DNA of 64,000 nt from Chitinophaga niastensis. GTDB taxonomy: Bacteria; Bacteroidota; Bacteroidia; Chitinophagales; Chitinophagaceae. The notes beneath the pieces are model-generated. The model was not told the DNA's origin. It ran no database searches and worked only from the letters and a program-made list of their open reading frames with translations. Shown here in pieces: positions 36,235-45,835 of the stretch. Made by a program: the position numbers and the translations under genes. The stretch spans positions 1,054,001-1,118,000 of the forward strand of contig NZ_PYAW01000002.1 of NCBI RefSeq assembly GCF_003014755.1, given 5' to 3'. Every line of letters starts with the position of its first letter. Position 1 is the stretch's first letter.

Positions 36235-37002
36235 ATGGAAAAGACAGCTACATTCGATCGACTCTTACAGATCATGGACGATTTAAGGGAGAAATGCCCC
36301 TGGGACCGCAAGCAAACCATCCAGACACTGCGTCAGCTAACCATAGAAGAAACCTATGAGCTCGCAGATGCCATTACGGACCAGGACTGGCAATCCATTA
36401 AGGAAGAACTGGGCGACATCCTCCTGCATATTGTGTTCTACGCCAAAATAGGAGCAGAGCAGCAAAAATTTGATATCAACGATGTAATCAACGGGGTTTG
36501 TGATAAGCTCATCCACCGTCACCCGCATATTTATGGAGATGTGAAGGCAGATACAGAGGAAGAAGTAAAACAGAACTGGGAAAAGCTGAAACTGAAAGAA
36601 GGCAAAAAATCAGTGCTCAGCGGGGTCCCGGTATCACTGCCGGCACTGGTAAAAGCCATGCGCCTTCAGGAAAAAGCCAAACAAACCGGCTTCGAATGGG
36701 ACAATACGGCACAGGTATGGGAGAAAGTGAAAGAGGAAGTAGCCGAACTGGAAGAAGCTGCCAACAGTGGCAACCAGGATGCTATGGAAGATGAATTTGG
36801 AGATGTGATGTTCTCCCTGGTCAACTATTCCCGCTTCCTGAAAATAGATGCCGAAAATGCACTGGAACGAACCAACAAAAAATTTCAGCGCCGCTTTCAG
36901 GAAATGGAAGTACTCGCACTGCAACAAGGCCGTACACTCAATGACATGACCCTAACGGAAATGGATACACTCTGGAACCAGGTGAAAGTTACAGAACAGT
37001 AA
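36235..37002 (+). CDS. mazG: MazG nucleoside triphosphate pyrophosphohydrolase
   Basis: 255 residues, the two-domain length of E. coli MazG. It opens with DLREKCPWDRKQTIQTLR and ETYELADAI; each MazG repeat shows the ExxE...ExxD metal-binding pattern (EELGDILLHIV and EDEFGDVMFSLVNY). It hydrolyses NTPs to NMP and PPi. Divergent from tex; no link to the downstream kinase is evident. Confidence 0.94.
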   Translation: MEKTATFDRLLQIMDDLREKCPWDRKQTIQTLRQLTIEETYELADAITDQDWQSIKEELGDILLHIVFYAKIGAEQQKFDINDVINGVCDKLIHRHPHIYGDVKADTEEEVKQNWEKLKLKEGKKSVLSGVPVSLPALVKAMRLQEKAKQTGFEWDNTAQVWEKVKEEVAELEEAANSGNQDAMEDEFGDVMFSLVNYSRFLKIDAENALERTNKKFQRRFQEMEVLALQQGRTLNDMTLTEMDTLWNQVKVTEQ

Positions 37003-37066
37003 TTATCTGTTTAGATATTGTCTTCTACAGCAACAAAGTATCTGCATAACAAAATTCCGAACAGCA

Positions 37067-40000
37067 TTGATCGATACTAAAGAAATACGGCTCTTCTTTC
37101 TGCGCCACGGCTATCTCCTCATTATTGCGGCATGGTTATTCACCTTTGCCTTCCTGTTCAGTAATTACTGGTCTTATTACTCTTCTCCGCAGGGTGTAAA
37201 ACGCAGCATGGAAAAGAGTATCCATCAGCGGGAAAAGGATTTTGAACAGCTGGCAAGGGATACAACAGTAGCCTTTAGCCTCTTTCAGCGCAATTATGAT
37301 GAACGTACGCTGGATCGTCTTACGGGCCTCAACTACTACGTATTTGCCTATGATTCCAGTGGTACCGGTACCTGGCTTACCTTCTGGAGCACCAGCCAGG
37401 TACAGCCGGAAGAACTGCAGATTTCCCTGGAAGAAGGGGCACGGTTCATGAAACTGAAAAACGGATATTATGAGGTGATTACCCGCAAAGTGAAGTCCAC
37501 TGTCGCTCACCACCGGTACCTGGTAGGCGTTATTCCGGTACGACTGGAGTATGCGATTAAAAACAGTTACCTCGTTAATCACTTCTACCATAAAGAAGAG
37601 CTGGGAGAAGAATACAGCATATTGCGGGAACAACCTGCACTGGCGCTGCCGGAGCATATCATCCTGCCGGTGAATAGTGAGCATGACCAAACACTGTTTT
37701 ACCTTGATTATAATTCAGGCATGCATGCGCATCCGCCTAATACATTAAGTGTTATTCTGCGTGTATTGGGTTGTGTTTGTGTACTCATCTTCCTGAACCT
37801 CTTTGCCACGCTGCTGGCTAAAACAACTAATCCGCTGTATGGCTTCCTGTTCCTGTTTCTGATTGTATTTGGCCTCAGGGTGCTTAGCTACGTATATCCG
37901 TTCCCGTTTAACCTGCGGGCGCTGAATGTTTTTGATCCCAGGATCTATGCTAAAGATGAAATATTCTACTCGCTGGGCGATCTGCTGGTAAACGTATTAC
38001 TCGCTTTCTGGATGATCCTTTTCTTTCGCGAGCACGTGAAAACCATCAATCCGCCGGTCATCAAAAAACGCTGGCAGCAGAGTGTGGTCATCATCTTCGC
38101 CAGCCTGATATTATATGTAGTAGAGCAATTCCTGACAGATCTGATCCAGAGCCTGGTAATAGATTCCAAAATATCTTTCGATGTTACCAACCCTTTCAGT
38201 TTAACGGAATACAGCTTGATAGGATTTATGGTGCTTGGTTTCATCGCTTTTAGCTTTCTCTTCTTTTCGCAAATCATCAATTATCTGTTGAATGAACTGA
38301 CTAATTTTCAGTATCGTACCAAATACATCTGGCTGGCCGCAGTAGGCATCATCTGGCTGCTCTTCCGCATGCATAATCCTGATCTGCCATTTTCACTCAG
38401 CATTGTGATCTGGTTGCTGCTGTACATCGTGTTGCTGGATTTCCTGGCAGATCGTTTCGAAAGCAGTGTAGCCACAGTACCGTTTTTGTTCTGGCTCTTC
38501 CTGCTAACCATTACCACTTCCGGCGCACTGGTATATTATAACAATCAAAAAGAAATATATGCCCGTCAGAAGTTAGCGGAGGATCTCTCTAAACAAAAAG
38601 ATCCTTACCTGGAAATGTTACTGAATGATATCGGAAAAAAAATAGAGCATGATGAATCGATACAGTATTTTTTCCAGGATAAAACCGGTAAACCCGGCAG
38701 GAAATCAACATTTGATAGCCTGTTGTTACAAAAGTATTTCCAGGGATACCTGAGTCGTTTTAAAGTAGCTATTTATGCTTACGATGAAAATGGTGTCTCC
38801 CTGTTTTCAGGAGATACTGTTAGCCTCATGTCGTTTAACAAGCGCATGTTTTTTGAGTCGGAAGCCTCGCCCATGCGGGTAACGGGCAGCGATCTCTATT
38901 ATTATGAGCGTAGCTTCAATGATTATAGTTACATCGCTAAAAAAGAATTTCACAACGCAGATTATGCCGTAACAGGGTGGTTGGTATATACGTTATCTCC
39001 CAATGTTATCAGTAATGAACGGATCTACCCGGAACTGCTGGTGGAAGGAGATGTGAATGATCCCGGCAGGGAATCGGCTGCAGCATATTCTTATGCGGTG
39101 TACGACAAAGGCATCCTGGTAAGTAATAACAATGATTTTCCCTTTCCCATTCGTTTATATTCGCATGATGTACCGGCAGCAGATGTAACGGTGAAATCAA
39201 TAAAAGGTTATTCCGAATTGATTTATCGCGCATCAGCCGATAAGGTGGTAATAGTAGTAAAGGAGAACAGGGCTTTTGTAGAGTTCATCACCTTGTTTGC
39301 TTACATGTTCTGTCTGTTTCTGCTCATTATTGTGGTGTATAAAGCATTGGACCTGCTCATCAAAGCAAGGATGCGCCTCAGTAATCTGAGGAGTCTGATC
39401 AGCGTGAGTATCCGTAAAAAAGTACATGGCACCATCATTTTTGTAGTAGTATTTTCCTTCCTGATATTGGCTATTACCACTATCAAATTTTTCATTTATC
39501 GCTCTGAATCGCAGAACCGGGAAAGGCTTAGCAAAACAATGCGGGAGGTAGCAAAAGATGTGGAGAAGGTATTTGAAACACAAAGGGATCTGGATCAGGT
39601 AGGGGATATTTATGATTCGGAATTGTTGAAGAAACTGTCTGCTTCCTTATCTAATATTGCAGAGGAGCGCGCACTGGATATCAACGTATATGACCGTGAT
39701 GGTAACCTGCAACTGACCACCCAGCCGCTGATGACCGACAAGGGACTCATTTCCTTTAAAATGGATCCGCAGGGTTATTACAAGTTGTTCAGATTAGAGC
39801 AAATTCAATTTATCCATACAGAATATATAGGAGCGATGCCGTTCCTTTCCGGCTACATGCCTTTGCGTAATCGTGATACGCACGAAGTTATTGCTTATCT
39901 CAATGTGCCTTATTTTGCAACGCAAACAGAGTTGAAGCAACAGATCTCCAACTTCCTGGTAGCATTGATCAACTTCAACGCATTTATTTTCCTCATAGCA

Positions 40001-40873
40001 GGCATGGTGGCGTTGCTGATTACCAACTCCATTACCAGGTCGTTCTCACTGGTAACGGAAAAGCTGCGTCACGTTAATCTGGGCCAGCGCAACGATGAAA
40101 TTGAGTGGGAAAAAGATGATGAGATTGGCGCACTGGTAAAAGAATATAATAAGATGGTACGTAAGCTGGAAGTAAGTGCTGCCAGATTGGCCAAGAGCGA
40201 GCGTGAAGGCGCATGGCGTGAAATGGCCAGGCAGGTGGCGCATGAGATTAAAAATCCGCTTACCCCTATGAAATTGAGCATCCAGTACCTGCAGCGTGCT
40301 ATCGCCGGCGATTCGCCCAATGTGAAGGAGCTGTCCCGTAATGTGGCTGGTACGCTGGTAGAGCAGATAGAACATCTTTCTAACATCGCTTCGGACTTCT
40401 CCGCTTTTGCCCGCATAGGAGAGCCTAACAATGAAGAGGTGCTGATCAATGAAGTATTACATTCTCTTACAGGGCTGTACCAAAATCATGAGGATTGTGA
40501 GATAGATTATATCGCAGCAGCGCAGGATTATTATGTGTATGCAGATAAAACCCAGATGAATCGGCTCTTTACTAACCTGTTACTCAATGCTATTCAGGCT
40601 ATCCATGAAAGCAGGAAAGGTCATATTGTAGTGCGGTTGCAGGCTACCGCAGATCACTATGTAATAGTGAGTGTGTCGGATAACGGAGAAGGCATTTCTC
40701 CGGAGGTCCAATCCAGGATATTTGTGCCTAATTTCACCACTAAATCTTCCGGTACTGGTCTGGGCTTGGCCATGTGCAAGAATATTGCCGAGCAAACCCG
40801 TGGTGAGATCTGGTTTGAAACCAAGCTCAATGAAGGCACTACGTTTTATGTGAAGTTGCCGTTAAGAGGGTAG
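37067..40873 (+). CDS. NtrY-like membrane sensor histidine kinase
   Basis: 1268 residues from a TTG codon. About nine to ten transmembrane segments in two blocks surround a large extracytoplasmic region. Near the C-terminus come a HAMP-like linker, the H-box VAHEIKNPLTPMKLS (His near 1058) and an ATPase domain with DNGEGI and GTGLGLAM. The H-box form is typical of NtrY. Unusually for the family, no NtrX-like response regulator follows; the gene ends at the large palindrome. Signal unknown. Confidence 0.87.
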   Translation: MIDTKEIRLFFLRHGYLLIIAAWLFTFAFLFSNYWSYYSSPQGVKRSMEKSIHQREKDFEQLARDTTVAFSLFQRNYDERTLDRLTGLNYYVFAYDSSGTGTWLTFWSTSQVQPEELQISLEEGARFMKLKNGYYEVITRKVKSTVAHHRYLVGVIPVRLEYAIKNSYLVNHFYHKEELGEEYSILREQPALALPEHIILPVNSEHDQTLFYLDYNSGMHAHPPNTLSVILRVLGCVCVLIFLNLFATLLAKTTNPLYGFLFLFLIVFGLRVLSYVYPFPFNLRALNVFDPRIYAKDEIFYSLGDLLVNVLLAFWMILFFREHVKTINPPVIKKRWQQSVVIIFASLILYVVEQFLTDLIQSLVIDSKISFDVTNPFSLTEYSLIGFMVLGFIAFSFLFFSQIINYLLNELTNFQYRTKYIWLAAVGIIWLLFRMHNPDLPFSLSIVIWLLLYIVLLDFLADRFESSVATVPFLFWLFLLTITTSGALVYYNNQKEIYARQKLAEDLSKQKDPYLEMLLNDIGKKIEHDESIQYFFQDKTGKPGRKSTFDSLLLQKYFQGYLSRFKVAIYAYDENGVSLFSGDTVSLMSFNKRMFFESEASPMRVTGSDLYYYERSFNDYSYIAKKEFHNADYAVTGWLVYTLSPNVISNERIYPELLVEGDVNDPGRESAAAYSYAVYDKGILVSNNNDFPFPIRLYSHDVPAADVTVKSIKGYSELIYRASADKVVIVVKENRAFVEFITLFAYMFCLFLLIIVVYKALDLLIKARMRLSNLRSLISVSIRKKVHGTIIFVVVFSFLILAITTIKFFIYRSESQNRERLSKTMREVAKDVEKVFETQRDLDQVGDIYDSELLKKLSASLSNIAEERALDINVYDRDGNLQLTTQPLMTDKGLISFKMDPQGYYKLFRLEQIQFIHTEYIGAMPFLSGYMPLRNRDTHEVIAYLNVPYFATQTELKQQISNFLVALINFNAFIFLIAGMVALLITNSITRSFSLVTEKLRHVNLGQRNDEIEWEKDDEIGALVKEYNKMVRKLEVSAARLAKSEREGAWREMARQVAHEIKNPLTPMKLSIQYLQRAIAGDSPNVKELSRNVAGTLVEQIEHLSNIASDFSAFARIGEPNNEEVLINEVLHSLTGLYQNHEDCEIDYIAAAQDYYVYADKTQMNRLFTNLLLNAIQAIHESRKGHIVVRLQATADHYVIVSVSDNGEGISPEVQSRIFVPNFTTKSSGTGLGLAMCKNIAEQTRGEIWFETKLNEGTTFYVKLPLRG

Positions 40874-40875
40874 AA

Positions 40876-41351
40876 TTGTCTTACCCAGGATTAGGCTGAT
40901 TATACTGATTACCATGATTTTCTTTTTTTGATTTTAGAAGATTTTAAAGATTAGCGGAGATTGTCTGAACTGTGATTAGTATGATTTTTATGATGATCCT
41001 GATGAGCGAAGATTTGAGCGGATATCTCAGCGGATGTTGTCTGAACCAGGATTTTTAGGATTGAATGGATTACCCTGATGGGTGTTATGTTGTTTTTTTA
41101 TTTGAAAGATATACGCTAATATCTTTGCTAAGTTCTTCGGCACCCATCAGGGTAATTCATTCAATCCTAAAAATCCTGGTTCAGACAACATCCGCTGAGA
41201 TATCCGCTCAAATCTTCGCTCATCAGGATCATCATAAAAATCATACTAATCACAGTTCAGACAACATCCGCTGAAATCTCCGCTAATCTTTCTATAATCA
41301 GTAAAAAAAATCATGGTAATCAGTATAATCAGCCTAATTCTGGGAAAAACA
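40876..41351. repeat. Long palindrome, family A copy 2
   Basis: About 476 bp between convergent genes. Both halves are complementary over roughly 200 nt, with small interruptions, around a ~55-nt unpaired centre. The ends share the TTGTCTT, CCAGGATTAG and CTGATTA words of the other family A copies, and the arms contain repeated AGCGGAGAT and AGCGGATAT words. It explains the whole gene-free stretch between the NtrY-like kinase and plsX, together with the terminator at 41352. Confidence 0.88.
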
Positions 41352-41387
41352 AAAAGACCGTTTCGAAGTAAATCGAAACGGTCTTTT
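41352..41387. terminator. Terminator downstream of plsX
   Basis: Perfect 15-bp stem: AAAAGACCGTTTCGA (41352-41366) pairs with 41373-41387, with a 6-nt loop and A/T runs on both sides. It lies 17 bp past the plsX stop. Confidence 0.85.
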
Positions 41388-41403
41388 AATTATTTCTCGG
41401 CGG

Positions 41404-42366
41404 TTACTGCTGTTCCTTTGCTACAAAACTTTCTTTGATCTTCTCCAGCAGTTTGCTTTCTATCATTTGTTGAGCGAGCAATACCATGTTTTTAAAGGCT
41501 GTGCTCTGGGAGATACCATGACCAATAATAACTGGTTTGGAAACGCCTAAAACAGGTGTGCCGCCATATGATTCTGAATCAAATTTCTTCATGTAATCAT
41601 CCTGAATATTACGTCTTAACGCCATTTCATGGAATGATTCGGCCATCTTAAGCACAATGTTACCAGTAAAGCCTTCACATACAATTACATCTGATTTTTC
41701 AGTGAGGATATCTCTACCTTCAATATTACCGATGAAATTAATTTGTTTGCTTTCTTTTAACAGGGGATAAGTTGCCTGCGCCAGTAAATTACCTTTACCT
41801 TCTTCTTCGCCGATATTCAGTAAGCCTACTTTCGGATTATCAATCTTCAGGATATACTTAGAATATAGGGAACCAAGAATAGCAAATTGCGCAAGGTTTT
41901 CAGGTTTGCAGTCGGCGTTGATACCTACGTCAAGCAAGAGGCCGTACGTGCCGTTTTCACGGGGTACCAGAGTAGATATAGTAGGACGTTGCACTCCTTC
42001 TATGGCTTTAATGGAATAATAGGTGCCCACCATCATGGCGCCGGTGTTACCTGCGCTGATGAATGCATCTATTTTTTCATTTTTCAATAAATGAAAACCA
42101 ATAGAAATGGAGGATTGTGGCTTCTCTTTCAGTGCCTTGGTAGGATGTTCATCCATCCCAATAATCTGGGATGAATGAACAACTGAATATTTTGATTGGT
42201 CCAGCTGTGCCGCGGCCAATAGCGGAGTTAACTGTTGTTCATCTCCGATAAGGACCAGGTGCACATCAGATGCAACAGTATCTAAATATAATTTTACTCC
42301 TTTTACTGCTTCTGTGGGCGCGAAGTCGCCACCCATCATATCAAGCCCGATTCTCATGTAACTCAA
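41404..42366 (-). CDS. plsX: Phosphate acyltransferase PlsX
   Basis: 320 residues. Family motifs are IGLDMMGGDFAP, the ISAGNTGAMM segment, GINADCKPENLAQFA and VCEGFTGNIVLKMAE. Converts acyl-ACP to acyl-phosphate in phospholipid synthesis. Third gene of the widely conserved DUF177-rpmF-plsX order; the fabH often found next is absent and replaced by a terminator and palindrome. Confidence 0.96.
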   Translation of the reverse strand: MSYMRIGLDMMGGDFAPTEAVKGVKLYLDTVASDVHLVLIGDEQQLTPLLAAAQLDQSKYSVVHSSQIIGMDEHPTKALKEKPQSSISIGFHLLKNEKIDAFISAGNTGAMMVGTYYSIKAIEGVQRPTISTLVPRENGTYGLLLDVGINADCKPENLAQFAILGSLYSKYILKIDNPKVGLLNIGEEEGKGNLLAQATYPLLKESKQINFIGNIEGRDILTEKSDVIVCEGFTGNIVLKMAESFHEMALRRNIQDDYMKKFDSESYGGTPVLGVSKPVIIGHGISQSTAFKNMVLLAQQMIESKLLEKIKESFVAKEQQ

Positions 42367-42405
42367 GTTTGTTCTTGTTAGCTCGGGTAAAAATAGTAAA
42401 ATAAA

Positions 42406-42600
42406 TTATTTAGCGCTGCTCTGTTTTTCCAACACTACTTTTCCTTTGTAGTACAGTTTGTTTTCCACCCAATGAGCACGGTGTCTCAGGTGCACTTCAC
42501 CGGTTGCGCTGTCTGTGCTTAAAGTATCCGCTACCGCCTTATAATGCGTTCTTCTCTTTGCTGATCTTTGCTGAGAATGTCTGCGTTTAGGATTTGGCAT
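42406..42600 (-). CDS. rpmF: 50S ribosomal protein L32
   Basis: 64 residues, starting MPNPKRRHSQQRSAKRRTHYKA, the standard bL32 start. The zinc-binding cysteines of some L32 forms are missing, so this is the C-minus type. Lies 12 bp after the DUF177 gene. Confidence 0.97.
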   Translation of the reverse strand: MPNPKRRHSQQRSAKRRTHYKAVADTLSTDSATGEVHLRHRAHWVENKLYYKGKVVLEKQSSAK

Positions 42601-42612
42601 TTTATTTAATTT

Positions 42613-43155
42613 TTAATTGTCCTTAAATTGATCCAATCCTTTCCAGATTGGGTTATCGTTTTCTTTAGCCTGCTGATTCATTCGTTCCAGCATTTCAATC
42701 ACCTTGGGATTACATCCGCTTTTGCCTTCGGCATTATCCGGATGTATACGTTGCATTGGGATGCTCAGATGGATGAATTCATATATCCAGTCCGCCACAT
42801 TCATATGGCTTTCTGTTTTTAATATATATGCTACATCTGGATCTTCTTCATCATTATCCAGCTCTTCCGGATTATCTACCAGTTTCACAATCTGGTTGAA
42901 GTCATCCCATAACTGCATTTCAAAGGGTTCGCCGCATCGGTCACACGTAACTGTGGCCTTTCCGCCTATCTCAAACTTCAGCAGGAAGAAATTAACCTTC
43001 TTGTCCATCGTGAGATTTACGCTCACTTCACAATTACTGAAATCCTTGGGCCCTTCAAAATTATCAAAGAAACTATCTCCGATTGCATACTGAAATGAAT
43101 GCACCCCTGGTTTTAACCCTACAAAGGCAATATCAAATTCGCGGAGTGGTTTCAT
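42613..43155 (-). CDS. DUF177 / YceD-like protein
   Basis: About 180 residues from the ATG at 43155 (MKPLREFDIAFVGLKPG). The longer frame to 43185 would begin upstream of the predicted transcription start, since the -7 box is at 43183-43190. A CDRCGEPF motif and a later Cys (SGCNPKV) are typical. Homologues are linked to rRNA metabolism, and the position before rpmF is conserved in many bacteria. Confidence 0.9.
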   Translation of the reverse strand: MKPLREFDIAFVGLKPGVHSFQYAIGDSFFDNFEGPKDFSNCEVSVNLTMDKKVNFFLLKFEIGGKATVTCDRCGEPFEMQLWDDFNQIVKLVDNPEELDNDEEDPDVAYILKTESHMNVADWIYEFIHLSIPMQRIHPDNAEGKSGCNPKVIEMLERMNQQAKENDNPIWKGLDQFKDN

Positions 43156-43182
43156 ATCAATGTCCTCACTTTTAGAGGGATG

Positions 43183-43211
43183 CAAAGGTAATTAAATATT
43201 TGCAATTGCAA
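43183..43211 (-). promoter_or_regulatory. Promoter of the DUF177-rpmF-plsX operon
   Basis: Minus strand: TTG (43209-43211), an 18-nt spacer, TACCTTTG (43183-43190). A start about 7 bases downstream gives a leader of about 20 nt to the ATG at 43155. Confidence 0.7.
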
Positions 43212-43227
43212 AAATTTCATAAATTTG
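43200..43227 (+). promoter_or_regulatory. Candidate promoter toward the hybrid histidine kinase
   Basis: Plus strand: TTG (43200-43202), a 17-nt spacer, TAAATTTG (43220-43227). It overlaps the divergent operon promoter on the other strand. Confidence 0.45.
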
Positions 43228-43369
43228 TTCACTATTGATATCCTATTTATATATATATTTATATAGTAAAATATCAGCCATATTGATCTTGTAGCAAACA
43301 GGTACGAGCCGCAAAGGTAATCAATTCAACTTTTATCTCATACCTGTTTTTTGCAATGCAACGATAAAT

Positions 43370-45835
43370 TTGAAAACCATATTCCCCATTCCATCAAAAA
43401 AGATGAAGGCCACAGGAGAGAACAGCAGGAAAATAATTGCCACTGAGCATACGGGTATGCCACCAAATGGCGCTCCGGACATCTTTTCCTTACCCATCAC
43501 CGTCTGGCTTAATAATACCAGCGCAGGTATGCTGGTAACGGATGAAAGGCACCGCTGCATTTGGGTTAATGACGTATTTTCAAAATATATGAACGGGATA
43601 TCCCCCATTCATCTTTCTTATACCGAACTGATCCGCTTTTTTAAACCCATGATCGCCGAACACGTGCCGCTGGAAGAAAAAATGAAGGCACTTCGACAGG
43701 AGAAAAAACCCTGGTTTGGTTGGGAAGTACCCTTTGTAAACGGTCAGATCTGGGAAATCAACTACCTCCCGGTGTTCGACGGACGACGTTTTAAAGGCAG
43801 CATCTGGCAGGCAATAGACATTACCCGCCGGCATCATGTGCAGGAAGAAATAAAACGCAATGAGGAAAAATTCCGGGTAATCCTCAATAATCTCAACGCG
43901 GCCATGTGCGAAACAGACGTAAACGGCAATATCACCCGCGTATACGAAAGCTTCTGCCGCCTCTCAGGATATAATGAGAAAGAACTCATTGGTAAAAATA
44001 TTACGGATGTGTTTGTACCGGAAGAAAACCGCAAATTCGCCCGGGCCCTGCGTAAACGTCGCCTCGATGAAAATGTGCCGCTGGTGTACGACATGGAAAT
44101 AGTACTGAAAGATGGCTCCCGCCGCTGGGTACTGGCCAGCTCAGCCAACGTATATGACCGCAACGGCCATATTACAGGCGGTGCCGGTATCCACATGGAT
44201 ATCACCGGGCAGAAAAAGCTGCAAAAGGAGCTGGAAGAAGCCCGGAAACTGGCGGAAGAGGCCCAGCATGCACAAAAGGACTTTCTCGCCAGCATGAGCC
44301 ACGAAATCAGGACACCCCTCAATGCCATTATCGGCATGGCACACCTGCTGGAAGAAACTACCCTGGATGCGCAGCAAAAGGAATATGTCAACATTCTTAA
44401 GCACTCCTCCGGCATACTGCTGGGGATAGTCAGTGATATTCTCGATATTTCCCGGATAGAAGCCGGTGAACTACAGGTAAATCAGCGGGAATTTAACCTC
44501 CGGGAACTTATCCAATCCCTGCGGCATACCTTCGAACTGAAGCTGGGCCGGCGCCCTGTTAAAATCATAGCAGAATTGGAGGCCTCTCTCAACACCTGGC
44601 TCATTGGCGATGATGTGCTATTGAACCAAATACTACTCAATTTGTTAGGAAATGCAGAGAAGTTTACCAATGAAGGTGAAATTGCTATCAAAGCCATGCA
44701 GGAAAGCTGGCAGGATAATAAACTCTGGATCCGCTTTCGTGTGTGTGATACTGGTATAGGTATCAAGAAAGATAAACTGGAGCTCATCTTCCGGAATTAT
44801 AAACAGGCAGAAGGAGATATTCGTGAAAAATATGGTGGCACCGGACTGGGTTTAGCCATCGCTAAACAACTGGTAGAACTCCAGGGCGGTACTATTGTTG
44901 TGGAAGAAATCATAGGATTCAATACCTGTTTTAGCTTTAACCTTCCTTTTATGGACAGCCGTAAGCCTTTATCCGCAATAGGAGGAAAGCAGAGCCGGAA
45001 GCTGAAGCAAAGATCATTTGAAGATGCCAGGGTGCTGGTAGTGGAAGATAACCCGATGAACCTCCGCTACATGATGAGCCTCCTGGAAAAATATAAAATC
45101 AATTATCAGCTGGCTACTAACGGCCCGGATGCTACCTACTTCCTGGAGTCCCGTCAATACGATCTTATCCTCATGGATATCCGTATTCCCGGTATGAACG
45201 GATTGGAACTTGCACAAAAGATCAGGGCCGATGAAAATCAGCCTAATGTAGCCACACCGGTAATAGCCACTACGGCAGTGGCAATGGAAAGTACTGCTAC
45301 GATGGCAAGAGCCGCCGGTATCACCGATATCCTGACTAAACCTTATACGCCAGATCAGCTATTGCAAATTTTTAACAAATATCTCAACGAAGACGAAATA
45401 GAAATAATAATGGAAGAAGTGCAGAACTTAAGCGGATTTGAATTTAATAACGATTTGGATGTACAGTATCTCACAGATCTCTATGAGAATAATATCTCCT
45501 ATGCTGCCGACCTGTTTGAAATCTTTATCAGAACGATCCGCGATGAAGTGGAAAAATTAAGTGTGCTGGTAGATAACCACGAATGGGAACAGATCAAATT
45601 CCAGGTACACAAACTTAAGCCCAACTTCGCCATGGTGGGCCTTACCTGGATCAGTACAAAAATGCAGGAACTGGAAAACTACCTCCGCGTAAACCAGGAA
45701 TTGCACAGCAACGATATCTCGCGGCTTTTCAATGAAATAAGAGAAGAAGTATATAAATTTTATCCTGTGGTAGAAGAAGAATACAGGAAAATGCAAGGCT
45801 TTATAGATGCACCCCATGAAGGTGGTAATGATTAA
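43370..45835 (+). CDS. Hybrid sensor histidine kinase (PAS-PAS-HisKA-HATPase-REC-HPt)
   Basis: 821 residues from a TTG; an ATG at 43403 is a likely alternative start. No transmembrane segment is seen. Two PAS domains (about 45-160 and 165-290), a coiled linker, then the H-box SMSHEIRTPLNAI (His near 312), an ATPase with GTGLGLAIAKQL, a receiver with LILMDIRIPGMNG (Asp near 603) and an HPt domain with VHKLKPNF (His near 747). A complete cytoplasmic phosphorelay without output domain; the partner regulator is elsewhere. Its stop overlaps the end of the convergent gene. Confidence 0.93.
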   Translation: MKTIFPIPSKKMKATGENSRKIIATEHTGMPPNGAPDIFSLPITVWLNNTSAGMLVTDERHRCIWVNDVFSKYMNGISPIHLSYTELIRFFKPMIAEHVPLEEKMKALRQEKKPWFGWEVPFVNGQIWEINYLPVFDGRRFKGSIWQAIDITRRHHVQEEIKRNEEKFRVILNNLNAAMCETDVNGNITRVYESFCRLSGYNEKELIGKNITDVFVPEENRKFARALRKRRLDENVPLVYDMEIVLKDGSRRWVLASSANVYDRNGHITGGAGIHMDITGQKKLQKELEEARKLAEEAQHAQKDFLASMSHEIRTPLNAIIGMAHLLEETTLDAQQKEYVNILKHSSGILLGIVSDILDISRIEAGELQVNQREFNLRELIQSLRHTFELKLGRRPVKIIAELEASLNTWLIGDDVLLNQILLNLLGNAEKFTNEGEIAIKAMQESWQDNKLWIRFRVCDTGIGIKKDKLELIFRNYKQAEGDIREKYGGTGLGLAIAKQLVELQGGTIVVEEIIGFNTCFSFNLPFMDSRKPLSAIGGKQSRKLKQRSFEDARVLVVEDNPMNLRYMMSLLEKYKINYQLATNGPDATYFLESRQYDLILMDIRIPGMNGLELAQKIRADENQPNVATPVIATTAVAMESTATMARAAGITDILTKPYTPDQLLQIFNKYLNEDEIEIIMEEVQNLSGFEFNNDLDVQYLTDLYENNISYAADLFEIFIRTIRDEVEKLSVLVDNHEWEQIKFQVHKLKPNFAMVGLTWISTKMQELENYLRVNQELHSNDISRLFNEIREEVYKFYPVVEEEYRKMQGFIDAPHEGGND

